Assembly (NCBI GenBank): GCA_946626395.1
Contig: CAMOUF010000010.1
Location: 1-15,205 of the forward strand
From: an uncultured Clostridia bacterium
GTDB lineage: Bacteria; Bacillota; Clostridia; Christensenellales; Aristaeellaceae
Reading direction: 5' to 3'
DNA length: 15,205 nucleotides
Both the position numbers and the translations under genes were made by a program. Of this stretch, positions 6,325-13,340 are shown in pieces. Position 1 is the first letter of the stretch. Every line of letters begins with the position of its first letter. The notes beneath the pieces were generated by a model. That model did not search any database and was not told where the DNA came from. It saw only the letters and a program-made list of their open reading frames with translations.

Positions 6325-7686
6325 TCAGAACTGAAAATAAATAAACGCGTTGGCCCCGCCGGAGCGCAGGTTAAACAGCCAGCACAGGGCAATGGCCAGC
6401 GCCAGCAGCACCGCCAAAGCCAGATCCCGGTTCACCGGCGGCTTGGAATCAAAGGCCCAGCGGCCCGCAAAAAAGGAAACTGCCAATGCCAGCAGCAGCC
6501 GGAAAAGGGCGATCAGCGTCAGGCCGCTCTGCTGCCAGCCAGCGCCCCAATGCCAGGGGGAAAACAGGGCCCCGTACATCTCCCACGCCTTGGAAAGATC
6601 GGCGGCCCGAAAGAAAATCCAGGAAAGGGAAACCACCGCGAAAGTGAAGGGAAAGGACAGCCAGCCGGGCAAGGGCCTGCCCCGCTTCCGGGTCACGGCA
6701 TTTTCCAGTAGATAGCACATTCCATGGACAGCGCCCCACAAAAGGAAGGTCACATCCGCCCCGTGCCAGAGGCCGCTGAGCAAAAACACCGCCGATACAG
6801 CTAAGAGCCGCCTGTTTTTCCCGCCCAGGGGCAGATACACATAGGAGCGGAACCAGCCGTTCAGGGTGATATGCCACCGCCGCCAAAAATCCCGCAGGGT
6901 CAGGGACAGATAAGGCTCCCGGAAATTCCGGGTCAGCCGGATGCCCAGCAGCCTGGCGCTGCCCAGGGCGATTTCAGAATACCCGGCGAAGTCATTGTAA
7001 ATCTGAAACCCGAACAGCACCGCCCCCAGGGCCGCGGAAAACCCGTCGGGCTGCTGAACGGAAAAAACGCTGTCCACATAAGGCGCAATAAAATCCGCCA
7101 CGCAGATTTTCCGGAAAAAGCCACTGAGGAGCAGCCTGCCTCCTGCCGCTACATCGGAACGCAGGAAGTGCTTTTCTTCCCAGAGCTGGGGCAGCAAATC
7201 CTTTCCCCGCTCGATGGGCCCGGCCACCAGCTGGGGAAAAAAGGACACGAACAGGGCAAACCGGAAAAAATTCCGCTCTGGCTGCTGATCGCCCCGGTAC
7301 ACGTCCATGACGCAGGAAGCCGCCTGGAAGGTATAAAAGGAAATGCCCACCGGCAGGGCGGCAGCTTTGAGCCACCCATACAGATTGCCGGGAAACAGGC
7401 CCAGCAGCATCCGGGAGGGATACTTGCAAATCAGCAGCGGCGCGAAAATGAGCAGGAGCAAGCAGGCAAACAGCCCCTTGCTTTTTTTCTTTTCCACGAT
7501 CAGGCAGGAAGCATAGCACACCGCCGTTTCTCCCAGCAGCAGCAAAGCAAGGGGAGCGCTCCAGCCCATGTAAAAGCCATAGGACGCCGCCAGCAAAAGG
7601 AGATACCGGTATTTCCCCGGGCACAGCCAGTACAGCGCCGTCACCGCCGGGAGAAACAGAAGATACGCGCCGGACGCAAAGCTCAT
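6325..7686 (-). CDS. MBOAT-family O-acyltransferase (AlgI/DltB type)
   Basis: The 453-residue multi-pass membrane protein belongs to the membrane-bound O-acyltransferase family, which moves acyl groups across the membrane onto cell-surface polymers. Visible landmarks are GISFYTFQ (114-121), GPIERGKDLLPQ (156-167), YNDFAGYSEIALG (230-242), FWRRWHITLNGW (267-278, H272) and LSGLWHGADVTFLLWGAVHG (303-322, catalytic H308), with the typical C-terminus AFIYFQF. Length matches AlgI-like proteins. The start at 7686 is set by AAGGAG 9 bases upstream and by the ATGA overlap with the small membrane gene before it; the longer frame to 7935 begins in that gene's region. No AlgJ/AlgX-like SGNH/DHHW partner or D-alanine ligase is present in the window, so acceptor and donor are unknown. 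Confidence 0.93.
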   Translation of the reverse strand: MSFASGAYLLFLPAVTALYWLCPGKYRYLLLLAASYGFYMGWSAPLALLLLGETAVCYASCLIVEKKKSKGLFACLLLLIFAPLLICKYPSRMLLGLFPGNLYGWLKAAALPVGISFYTFQAASCVMDVYRGDQQPERNFFRFALFVSFFPQLVAGPIERGKDLLPQLWEEKHFLRSDVAAGGRLLLSGFFRKICVADFIAPYVDSVFSVQQPDGFSAALGAVLFGFQIYNDFAGYSEIALGSARLLGIRLTRNFREPYLSLTLRDFWRRWHITLNGWFRSYVYLPLGGKNRRLLAVSAVFLLSGLWHGADVTFLLWGAVHGMCYLLENAVTRKRGRPLPGWLSFPFTFAVVSLSWIFFRAADLSKAWEMYGALFSPWHWGAGWQQSGLTLIALFRLLLALAVSFFAGRWAFDSKPPVNRDLALAVLLALAIALCWLFNLRSGGANAFIYFQF

Positions 7687-7910
7687 GATTCCTTGCTCCT
7701 TTCCGGGAACAGCAAGGCGCAAAGGGCCACGGCCATCACCCCTAAAATGGCGGCGGTCAGATCCCCCTGGGTCAGCACCCCCACCGCCACGCCGGCGCAG
7801 CAAAGGGAAAGTGAGAGGAAGGGGAGGGTCAGGCGCGCGCCGCCGAACCGCCTGTTCAGGGGCCACATCACCGCCGACGATAGAAAAAATAGTCCGCACA
7901 GCAGAAGCAT
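7683..7910 (-). CDS. Small membrane protein coupled to the MBOAT gene
   Basis: This 75-residue protein is almost entirely hydrophobic, with three likely membrane helices (about 1-18, 27-44 and 49-68). It ends in the charged tail FPERSKES. Its TGA stop overlaps the MBOAT start as ATGA, the usual sign of translational coupling, which supports it as a real gene. The start at 7910 is preferred because GGGAAGGA lies 7 bases upstream; an in-frame ATG at 7931 would add seven residues but lacks a good site. I do not recognise a family. By context it may assist the acyltransferase, as DltX does in the D-alanylation system, but there is no sequence evidence for that. Confidence 0.7.
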   Translation of the reverse strand: MLLLCGLFFLSSAVMWPLNRRFGGARLTLPFLSLSLCCAGVAVGVLTQGDLTAAILGVMAVALCALLFPERSKES

Positions 7911-7935
7911 TGCCTGTTCCTTCCCTTCCATCCAT

Positions 7936-7972
7936 TCAAAAGGGCGGGCTGGCCCTGTGGGTCAGCCCGCCG
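7936..7972 (-). terminator. Probable terminator between symporter and MBOAT pair
   Basis: On the minus strand GGCGGGCTG (7963-7971) pairs perfectly with CAGCCCGCC (7943-7951) around an 11-base loop, followed by CTTTTGA. The T run is short, so some readthrough is likely. I see no convincing promoter between here and the small membrane gene at 7910, so the MBOAT pair may depend on that readthrough. Confidence 0.6.
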
Positions 7973-7992
7973 CAGGTTCGACAGGAGATTGT

Positions 7993-9795
7993 TTAAACGG
8001 GTTTCCGGCCATTGGCGCTGCGCTGGGCGTTGAATTCCCTGCGCACCGCTTCTTCCTTGTCCTCCAGCGCCTTCCGGGCGTCGGCGGACAGGGCGGCCAG
8101 CTTCTTTTCCTCGGCGGCCTTGGCGTCAGCCTGGCGCTTGAGTTCGGCCTGGTAGGCTTCTTCGCCTTCTTCCAGACGAATCTTTTCCTCGGCGGAAATA
8201 TAGGCGCGGCCTTCCTTTTCGGCGGCGGCCTTCTGGTCTGCCACGATGGCTTCATGGTCGTACTTGCCGAACTTTTCCACGCCCATGAAAATGAAGATCA
8301 GGAAAATGACCAGATAGCAAATGGTTTCCACGCCGATGAACACCCAGGGCATGGCCCCGCGGATGGCGGCGGAGGAAATGTTGTCCGCGGCATAGCCCAC
8401 GTTGGACAGAACGATATTCAGGATGCCCGTGGCCACGCCGGTCATGCCGGCCATGATCGCGCCGTAGATGGTCATGGTCAGGCCGTCGGTGCGCTGGCCG
8501 TGAATGGCTTCCTGATGATCCAGCACGTCGGCCAGCAGGGCCATGCTGAGATACATGGCGGGGGTGGAGCCCAGGGCCTTGAGGATGAAGGACACATACA
8601 CCAGCACCAGGTTGGCGGGGGCGATCAGGCCCAGCGCGCCGCCCACCACGGCCAGCACAGCGCCCACGAAGATGGCCTTGCCCTTGCCGATCTTATTGGC
8701 CAGGATGGGGGCCGCCACCATGCCGATGGCCGTGGGAATGGCGCCGATGATGGCCAGGAAGCCGGAAATGTTGCCGCCGTTGGCGATGGTATACACGCCG
8801 TCGGCATTGGGGAACATGGCCTGGCAGAAGTACAGCTGGGAAACGTTCTTGGCCATGCCGCCCAGCTGATAGCAGAAGAAGAACACCATCATGATGACCC
8901 AGAATTTATCGGAGAAGCAGATCTTGGCCTGCTGGCCGATGGGCAGGGCCTTCTTGGGGGCGGCGGCGTCGCCCTGGGTCATGGATTCCTCGGTGACGCG
9001 CTCCCGGGTGAACATGAATTCCACCAGCGCGCCTACCACGGTGATGGCGGTAAGGGCGATAACGAAAATCTTCCAATGGTTGTAGGAGGCCACGGCGTCA
9101 TAGAGCACCACGCCGTTCAGGGCGTATTCGCCGCTCTCCAGCAGCACCGCGCCTTCGGGCAGATTGGTGGTCTGGGGCACGAAGAGCAGGCTCAGGAAGA
9201 AGGGCAGGATCATGGTGGACAGGCCCATGGCCGCCAGGGCGGTGGCGTTGGAGAGGGTGGCAAGCAGGGTCCTGTCCTTGCTGTTGCGGGTGGACAGGTT
9301 CACCAGCGCGGCATGGGGGGTATAGTACATGGGATAGGCGATGGCGAACCACAGGTTATAGCCAATGGCGATGCACACCAGCGCCAGGCCCTGGCCCTGG
9401 GGATTGATGGTGTCGGTGGCCAGGGGAGAAATAACGAACAGGATCAACAGCGCCAGGAAGGAAATGGGCACGGAGATCAGCAGCAGGGGCCGGGCCTTGC
9501 CTGCCCGGGAGGAGCTCTTGTCCATGAGCCGACCCACGATGATGTTGCCCACCACCACGAAAATGACCGAGATCACGGGCAGCCATTTGAAGAATTCGCT
9601 GGCCCAGGAATTGATGTTGAGCACGTCGGTCATGTACTTGTTGAAGTAATTGGCCAGCACGGAATTGGCCATCAGGGCCAGGGTGGGGCCCACCAGGTAA
9701 CCCATCAGCCCTTCGGGGAAGAGGGTCACGTTGGACTTTTTGATCAGGCTGGGCAGTTTATCAAAGAAGCTGCCCTTGGCGGCGGTTTGGCTCAT
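7993..9795 (-). CDS. GPH-family (MFS) sugar:cation symporter with charged C-terminal tail
   Basis: The 600-residue protein has about twelve membrane helices and matches glycoside-pentoside-hexuronide:cation symporters (MelB-like). The loop after the second helix reads GRLMDKSSSRAGKARP, with the family Asp at D92 and the RP at 102-103. It probably imports an oligosaccharide or glycoside with Na+ or H+. Residues 511-600 form a hydrophilic tail rich in Lys, Glu and Ala, likely helical. It is about 90 residues longer than MelB and lacks the roughly 160-residue IIA domain of LacS. ATG 9795 is preferred because AAAGGA lies 8 bases upstream; ATG 9804 is an in-frame alternative three codons longer but its Shine-Dalgarno would be adjacent. 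It lies between GH78 and the MBOAT pair on the same strand; substrate is unproven. Confidence 0.9.
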   Translation of the reverse strand: MSQTAAKGSFFDKLPSLIKKSNVTLFPEGLMGYLVGPTLALMANSVLANYFNKYMTDVLNINSWASEFFKWLPVISVIFVVVGNIIVGRLMDKSSSRAGKARPLLLISVPISFLALLILFVISPLATDTINPQGQGLALVCIAIGYNLWFAIAYPMYYTPHAALVNLSTRNSKDRTLLATLSNATALAAMGLSTMILPFFLSLLFVPQTTNLPEGAVLLESGEYALNGVVLYDAVASYNHWKIFVIALTAITVVGALVEFMFTRERVTEESMTQGDAAAPKKALPIGQQAKICFSDKFWVIMMVFFFCYQLGGMAKNVSQLYFCQAMFPNADGVYTIANGGNISGFLAIIGAIPTAIGMVAAPILANKIGKGKAIFVGAVLAVVGGALGLIAPANLVLVYVSFILKALGSTPAMYLSMALLADVLDHQEAIHGQRTDGLTMTIYGAIMAGMTGVATGILNIVLSNVGYAADNISSAAIRGAMPWVFIGVETICYLVIFLIFIFMGVEKFGKYDHEAIVADQKAAAEKEGRAYISAEEKIRLEEGEEAYQAELKRQADAKAAEEKKLAALSADARKALEDKEEAVRREFNAQRSANGRKPV

Positions 9796-9834
9796 GCGGT
9801 TCATCCTTTCTTTCCTATGTTATTTCCGGATTCT

Positions 9835-9978
9835 ATCATACCACAAATCAACAAATCAGGAAAGCATTTTAGCGTAATTGGCCGATTTTTTGGCATAAAC
9901 TGCAATCTATCATAACGAAAGAGAGCTTTTCGTTCTTTATAGTCTGCTTTATAAGCCAGAATCTTCTCAAAATGTCAA
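9835..9978 (-). promoter_or_regulatory. Candidate promoter and operator region of the symporter
   Basis: Two possible minus-strand promoters are visible. One is an extended -10, TGG TATGAT (9835-9843), with no good -35. The other is a consensus TTGACA (9973-9978) with TATAAA 19 bases further on (9948-9953), which is longer than usual. Between them is a perfect inverted repeat, AACGAAA-N7-TTTCGTT (9914-9934), a plausible operator. No regulator gene is in the window. Confidence 0.4.
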
Positions 9979-10006
9979 ATAGTCTGAACAAGTGTATTTT
10001 ACAGCT

Positions 10007-10173
10007 TTCTTGGAAGGGGGCCTGGGGAAAACCATTCTTACAGCCAGACGGCCTGAAGGGACGCCTGGCGCGGTTTCAGCCAATGAACATAGTGAAAGGA
10101 GCATGGGCAAGCAAAGCGCAGGCCATGCGAAGTAACTCCAAAGAATGGTTTCCCCCAGTGTTTTTCCATTTTT
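10007..10173 (+). ncRNA. Possible structured RNA with an 18-bp closing stem
   Basis: CTGGGGAAAACCATTCTT (10022-10039) and AAGAATGGTTTCCCCCAG (10141-10158) can form 18 pairs with one G-U. The enclosed 101 bases contain two smaller hairpins: GG-CTGAA/TTCAG-CC (10050-10081) and GGA-GCATGG/CCATGC-TCC (10098-10139). On the plus strand the stem is followed by TGTTTTTCCATTTTT, like an intrinsic end. ATGTCA (9972-9977) and TATTTT (9995-10000), 17 bases apart, could be its promoter. I recognise no known riboswitch, SRP or RNase P signature. Alternatives are a miniature inverted-repeat element or a 3'/5' untranslated structure on the minus strand. The rest of the 382-base gap between the symporter and GH78 holds only the regulatory signals listed separately. 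Confidence 0.35.
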
Positions 10174-10177
10174 CAGG

Positions 10178-12730
10178 TTACACTTCGTTCACCTTGCAGC
10201 GCATCTGATGCGTGCCGGAGCGGAAGGTGGCCCTCTCTCCGTCGGGGAGGATGACTTCGCACTCCGCGCCCACAGGCACGGTGACGTCGATGGTCAGCAT
10301 CCCGTTTTCCTTCTTCCAGGAAGCGGCGGCCTTGCCGAAGGGGGTTTCCGTGAAAGCGGAGGCACAGGTGAGCCCGCCGCCGATCATAGGCTTGACCCGG
10401 AACTTCCGGTAGCCAGGCTCCGTGGGCTCCAGGCCCGCCACCCGGCGGTAGAGGAAATCGCCCACCGCGCCGGAGGCGTAATGGTTATAGGAGATCATAG
10501 CGTCGGTGCCGTCGTTTCCGATGGGGCACTGGCCGTTTTCATCCAGGCCGTCCCAGCGCTCCCAGATGGTGGTGGCCCCGGCCTTGACCTCATACAGCCA
10601 GGAGGGGCATTTTTCGTTCATCAGCATGGAGAAGGCGGCGTCCTGCTGGCCGTTGTCCGCCAGGGCAAAGAGGATATAGGGGGTGCCGGGGAAGCCGGTG
10701 CCGATGCAGAAATCGTTCTTCTGGACCAGCTCCTTTAGGTTTTGGGCGGCGGCCTTCTGCTTGTCTCCGAACATATGAAATTGCAAGGGCAGCACATAAG
10801 CGGTCTGGAATTCCTGCTTCAGTTTGCCCTGCCCGTCGGTGAACACGCTGATATAGGCGTCCTTGACCTTGCCTGCCAGCTGGGCATACTTTTGTTCGTC
10901 GGCTTCATTGCCCAGGATGGCGGCGATTTGGGACAGAAGATGGCTGGTGTTAAACAGGGAAGCGGTGGCCGTCCAGCGGGAGCGGGCCTGCCACTGCTGC
11001 ATTTTCGGCACGTCCGGTGCCACCCAGTCGCCAAAGTGGAAGGTGGCGGGGGTGTGCCAGATATAGCGGTATTTGCCCACGCCAAAGCCCGCCCAGAACC
11101 GGCACGCCTTGACGTACTTTTTCATCATTTCATAGTTTTCTTCCAGGAACTTTTTGTCCCCTGTGGCCTGATACAGGGCCCAGGGCACCAGCACGCTGGC
11201 GTCGCCCCACCAGTCGATGGCCATGCGGGGCATGGTGGCGGGGAAGCCGTAGAGGTGCACGGGAACGGTGTTGGGAATGCCGCCGCCCTTGTTCTGCTCC
11301 GCCCGCATATCCTTGAGCCATTTTTCCAGGAACCGGACCATATCAAAGTTAAAGCAGGCGGTGGGGCCGAACACGGCAATGTCTCCCGTCCAGCCCATGC
11401 GCTCGTCCCGCTGGGGGCAGTCGGTGGGGATGTCCACAAAATTGCTGCGGGCGCCCCAGAGGATATTGCGCTGCAATTGGTTCAGCCGCTCGTCGGAGCA
11501 GGTGAAGCCGCCGCCCTCCATTACGTCGGAATACAAAGGAATTAGGCGCACCTGAATATTGTCCTGGGTGATGCCGGTGACGCTGATATAGCGGAAGCCC
11601 ATATAGGTAAACCGGGGGGCGTAGGTCTGCTCCCCTTCCCGGCAGGTATAGGTCAATGTGGCCTTGGCGGTGCGCAGGAAGGCAGTGTTCAGGGAGCCGT
11701 CGGGGTTCAGGATTTCCGCGTGGCGCACGGTCACCTTCTGGCCCTGGCTGGCGTTTACAGTCATGCACACGATGCCCGCGCAGTTCTGGCCGAAATCATA
11801 GATGATTTCCTCGCCCCGCTCGGTAACGGACACCGGCTCCAGGGCCTCGTGGGCGGTGACGGGCAGGCCGTACTGGGCTTCGATTTTGGGATGCACCCGC
11901 ATTTCTTCCACGGCGGCGGGCTTCCAGGACACGCTGTCCAGGCTCACGGTGGCGTCGTAGGTTTCGCCGTCATAGAGGTCCGCCATCTTTACGGGGCCGT
12001 CCTCGGTGACCTGCCAGGTATTGTCGGTGCCGATGGTCTGGATCTCCCCGTCCTCATATTCCAGCCGGATTTCTGCAAGCAGCGCCTGGCGGTCGGCGGC
12101 GTAGCGGTTCTTCCGGGTGAACACGAAGGAGCCCACCGCCCAGCCCCCCGCCACGGTGGCGGTGAGCACGCTGGATTCCTTCATCATCCCGGTCACGTCG
12201 TAGGTCTGATACTGCAAATGGGTGGGGTAGGAGGTAAAGCCCGGCGCGAAATACTGGCTGCCCACAGGCTGGCCGTCGATTTCCAGGGCGTAAATGCCCA
12301 TGGCCGTGGCGTACACCGTGGCTTTTTTCAGCGGCTTTTCCACCGTCAGCGCCTTGCGGAACACCATGGGCCGGGGGCTGACGCCCTGATCCTTAAAAAT
12401 ATAGGTAGGATCAGAAATCCACTGGGCGGTCCAGGGGGTATCCATGCGGCCGGTTTCAAAGGTGAGGGCGGCCTGGGCCTCCTCCCCTGCGTCGTCGGTC
12501 ACCTGCAGTGTGGCTTCATACTGGGTAAACGGCTTCAGGGCAGGCCCGGCGTAGAGCGTCTTTTCGCCCGGCGTCATGGCCGCGTGCCAGCCGTTCACGG
12601 TGAGCAGCGCGCTTTTGACCTGCGCGCCCTGGCGGTCGCTGTCCACGGAAAAGGAAAACCCGGGCTTCTTTTCATCCGTGACGCAGCCTGCCTCCAGCCG
12701 CTCCACGGTCAACTTGCGAATGCTGAGCAT
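10178..12730 (-). CDS. GH78 alpha-L-rhamnosidase
   Basis: This complete 850-residue protein matches inverting alpha-L-rhamnosidases of family 78. N-terminal beta domains include a Fn3-like region (about 1-95) and a sugar-binding-type region with GIYALEIDGQPVG (145-157). The (alpha/alpha)6 barrel starts near residue 415 and carries DIPTDCPQRDERMGWTGD (433-450), where E443 is the likely general acid. TTIWERWDG (720-728) carries the likely general base E724. A beta-sandwich closes the protein. There is no signal peptide, so it should act on imported rhamnosides. ATG 12730 is chosen because GGGGTGATC, an excellent match to the 16S tail, lies about 7 bases upstream. The frame is open to 12847, but that start lies across the upstream terminator hairpin. 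I see no promoter in the 85-base leader, so readthrough from the GH3 transcript is likely. Confidence 0.95.
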   Translation of the reverse strand: MLSIRKLTVERLEAGCVTDEKKPGFSFSVDSDRQGAQVKSALLTVNGWHAAMTPGEKTLYAGPALKPFTQYEATLQVTDDAGEEAQAALTFETGRMDTPWTAQWISDPTYIFKDQGVSPRPMVFRKALTVEKPLKKATVYATAMGIYALEIDGQPVGSQYFAPGFTSYPTHLQYQTYDVTGMMKESSVLTATVAGGWAVGSFVFTRKNRYAADRQALLAEIRLEYEDGEIQTIGTDNTWQVTEDGPVKMADLYDGETYDATVSLDSVSWKPAAVEEMRVHPKIEAQYGLPVTAHEALEPVSVTERGEEIIYDFGQNCAGIVCMTVNASQGQKVTVRHAEILNPDGSLNTAFLRTAKATLTYTCREGEQTYAPRFTYMGFRYISVTGITQDNIQVRLIPLYSDVMEGGGFTCSDERLNQLQRNILWGARSNFVDIPTDCPQRDERMGWTGDIAVFGPTACFNFDMVRFLEKWLKDMRAEQNKGGGIPNTVPVHLYGFPATMPRMAIDWWGDASVLVPWALYQATGDKKFLEENYEMMKKYVKACRFWAGFGVGKYRYIWHTPATFHFGDWVAPDVPKMQQWQARSRWTATASLFNTSHLLSQIAAILGNEADEQKYAQLAGKVKDAYISVFTDGQGKLKQEFQTAYVLPLQFHMFGDKQKAAAQNLKELVQKNDFCIGTGFPGTPYILFALADNGQQDAAFSMLMNEKCPSWLYEVKAGATTIWERWDGLDENGQCPIGNDGTDAMISYNHYASGAVGDFLYRRVAGLEPTEPGYRKFRVKPMIGGGLTCASAFTETPFGKAAASWKKENGMLTIDVTVPVGAECEVILPDGERATFRSGTHQMRCKVNEV

Positions 12731-12774
12731 ATGATCACCCCTCATGATGATTTGGGAGAATTCTTTCTTTTTGC

Positions 12775-12802
12775 CGCTGTTTCGGCTTTTTCTGAAGCAG
12801 CG
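12775..12802 (-). promoter_or_regulatory. Leader hairpin before the rhamnosidase gene
   Basis: On the minus strand CGCTG-C-TTC pairs with GAA-A-CAGCG around a 10-base loop, with one internal mismatch. It lies between the upstream terminator and the rhamnosidase ribosome binding site. Its role is unknown; it might stabilise a processed 5' end. Confidence 0.3.
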
Positions 12803-12840
12803 AATGAAGCAAACGGGGCAGCGGTGTTGACCGCTGCCCC
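12803..12840 (-). terminator. Intrinsic terminator after the GH3/membrane-protein pair
   Basis: GGGGCAGCGGT (12815-12825) and ACCGCTGCCCC (12830-12840) form a perfect 11-bp stem with a 4-base loop, 14 bases after the stop codon of the membrane protein. On the minus strand it is followed by GTTTGCTTCATT. That tract is interrupted, so termination may be partial and allow expression of the rhamnosidase. Confidence 0.75.
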
Positions 12841-12854
12841 GCAGCATGGTTTTA

Positions 12855-13340
12855 TCAGGCTTTTTTCTTCAGGCCCAGGAAGGCGCTCACGATGCCCACC
12901 AGCCAGGTGGCGCAGTACAGGGCGATGCCCTGAATGCTCTGGCTGCCGGCGGTAAAGGCGTCATCCTTGCCCAAGGCCAGGTTGGAGCCGTACACATAGC
13001 CGAAGCCGTCCACCCGGTCGGTGAGAAAGTAAGCCAGGGCCACGATGATCAGCACGGGAGCCGCCACCCGGAGAACGTCTGTGCACAGGGCCACGAAGCC
13101 CTTCTGCTCCGCCAGCAGGGCGGACAGGGCGGCGATCACGGCGCAGGCGATGCCGCCGATGGTCAGCCAGGTCACCAGGGAAGCGTGCACGTTATAGCTC
13201 TGGAAGAATTCGTCCTTGGCCGTGGGGGCCGTGGAGATATAGCCGTTATTGTTCAGATACACGATCAAGGAGATCAGGGCCAGCACCGCCATGAGCGCAT
13301 AGGCGATCACGCCGGATTTTTTCATATTCTTGGCAGCCAT
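12855..13340 (-). CDS. Four-helix membrane protein coupled to the GH3 gene
   Basis: I do not recognise a named family for this 161-residue protein. It has four likely membrane helices (about 11-29, 54-77, 82-106 and 137-156), with a polar segment of about 24 residues between the first two and about 30 between the last two. It ends in LKKKA. Its ATG overlaps the GH3 stop as TAATG, and GGAGG lies 7 bases upstream inside the end of the GH3 gene, so translation is very likely coupled. The tight pairing with a membrane-anchored glycosidase suggests the two act together, for example as an anchor or assembly partner; that is inference. Confidence 0.8.
   Translation of the reverse strand: MAAKNMKKSGVIAYALMAVLALISLIVYLNNNGYISTAPTAKDEFFQSYNVHASLVTWLTIGGIACAVIAALSALLAEQKGFVALCTDVLRVAAPVLIIVALAYFLTDRVDGFGYVYGSNLALGKDDAFTAGSQSIQGIALYCATWLVGIVSAFLGLKKKA

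Noticed and set aside
7687..7935. An N-terminal extension of the MBOAT protein up to 7935
   Set aside because: The extension is Arg/Gly/Pro-rich and non-membrane, and it lies out of frame over the small membrane gene. The start at 7686 has AAGGAG and an ATGA overlap.
7993..8262. A LacS-type PTS IIA domain at the symporter C-terminus
   Set aside because: The tail is only about 90 residues, highly charged, and lacks the His-containing IIA motifs.
6871..9915. A plus-strand open frame of 1,014 codons opposite the symporter and MBOAT genes
   Set aside because: Its translation is Gly/His/Gln-rich, low-complexity and without domains, and it runs antisense across two well-supported genes and their intergenic region. 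High GC at third codon positions keeps antisense frames free of stops.
10022..10158. A signal recognition particle RNA or known riboswitch
   Set aside because: The conserved SRP helix-8 loop and the core motifs of the common riboswitches (TPP, FMN, glycine, lysine, cobalamin, c-di-GMP) were not found by eye; kept only as an unassigned candidate.
11720..12955. A plus-strand open frame of 411 codons opposite the rhamnosidase
   Set aside because: It is antisense to GH78 coding sequence, runs through the terminator into another gene, has His/Gly-rich composition and no ribosome binding site.
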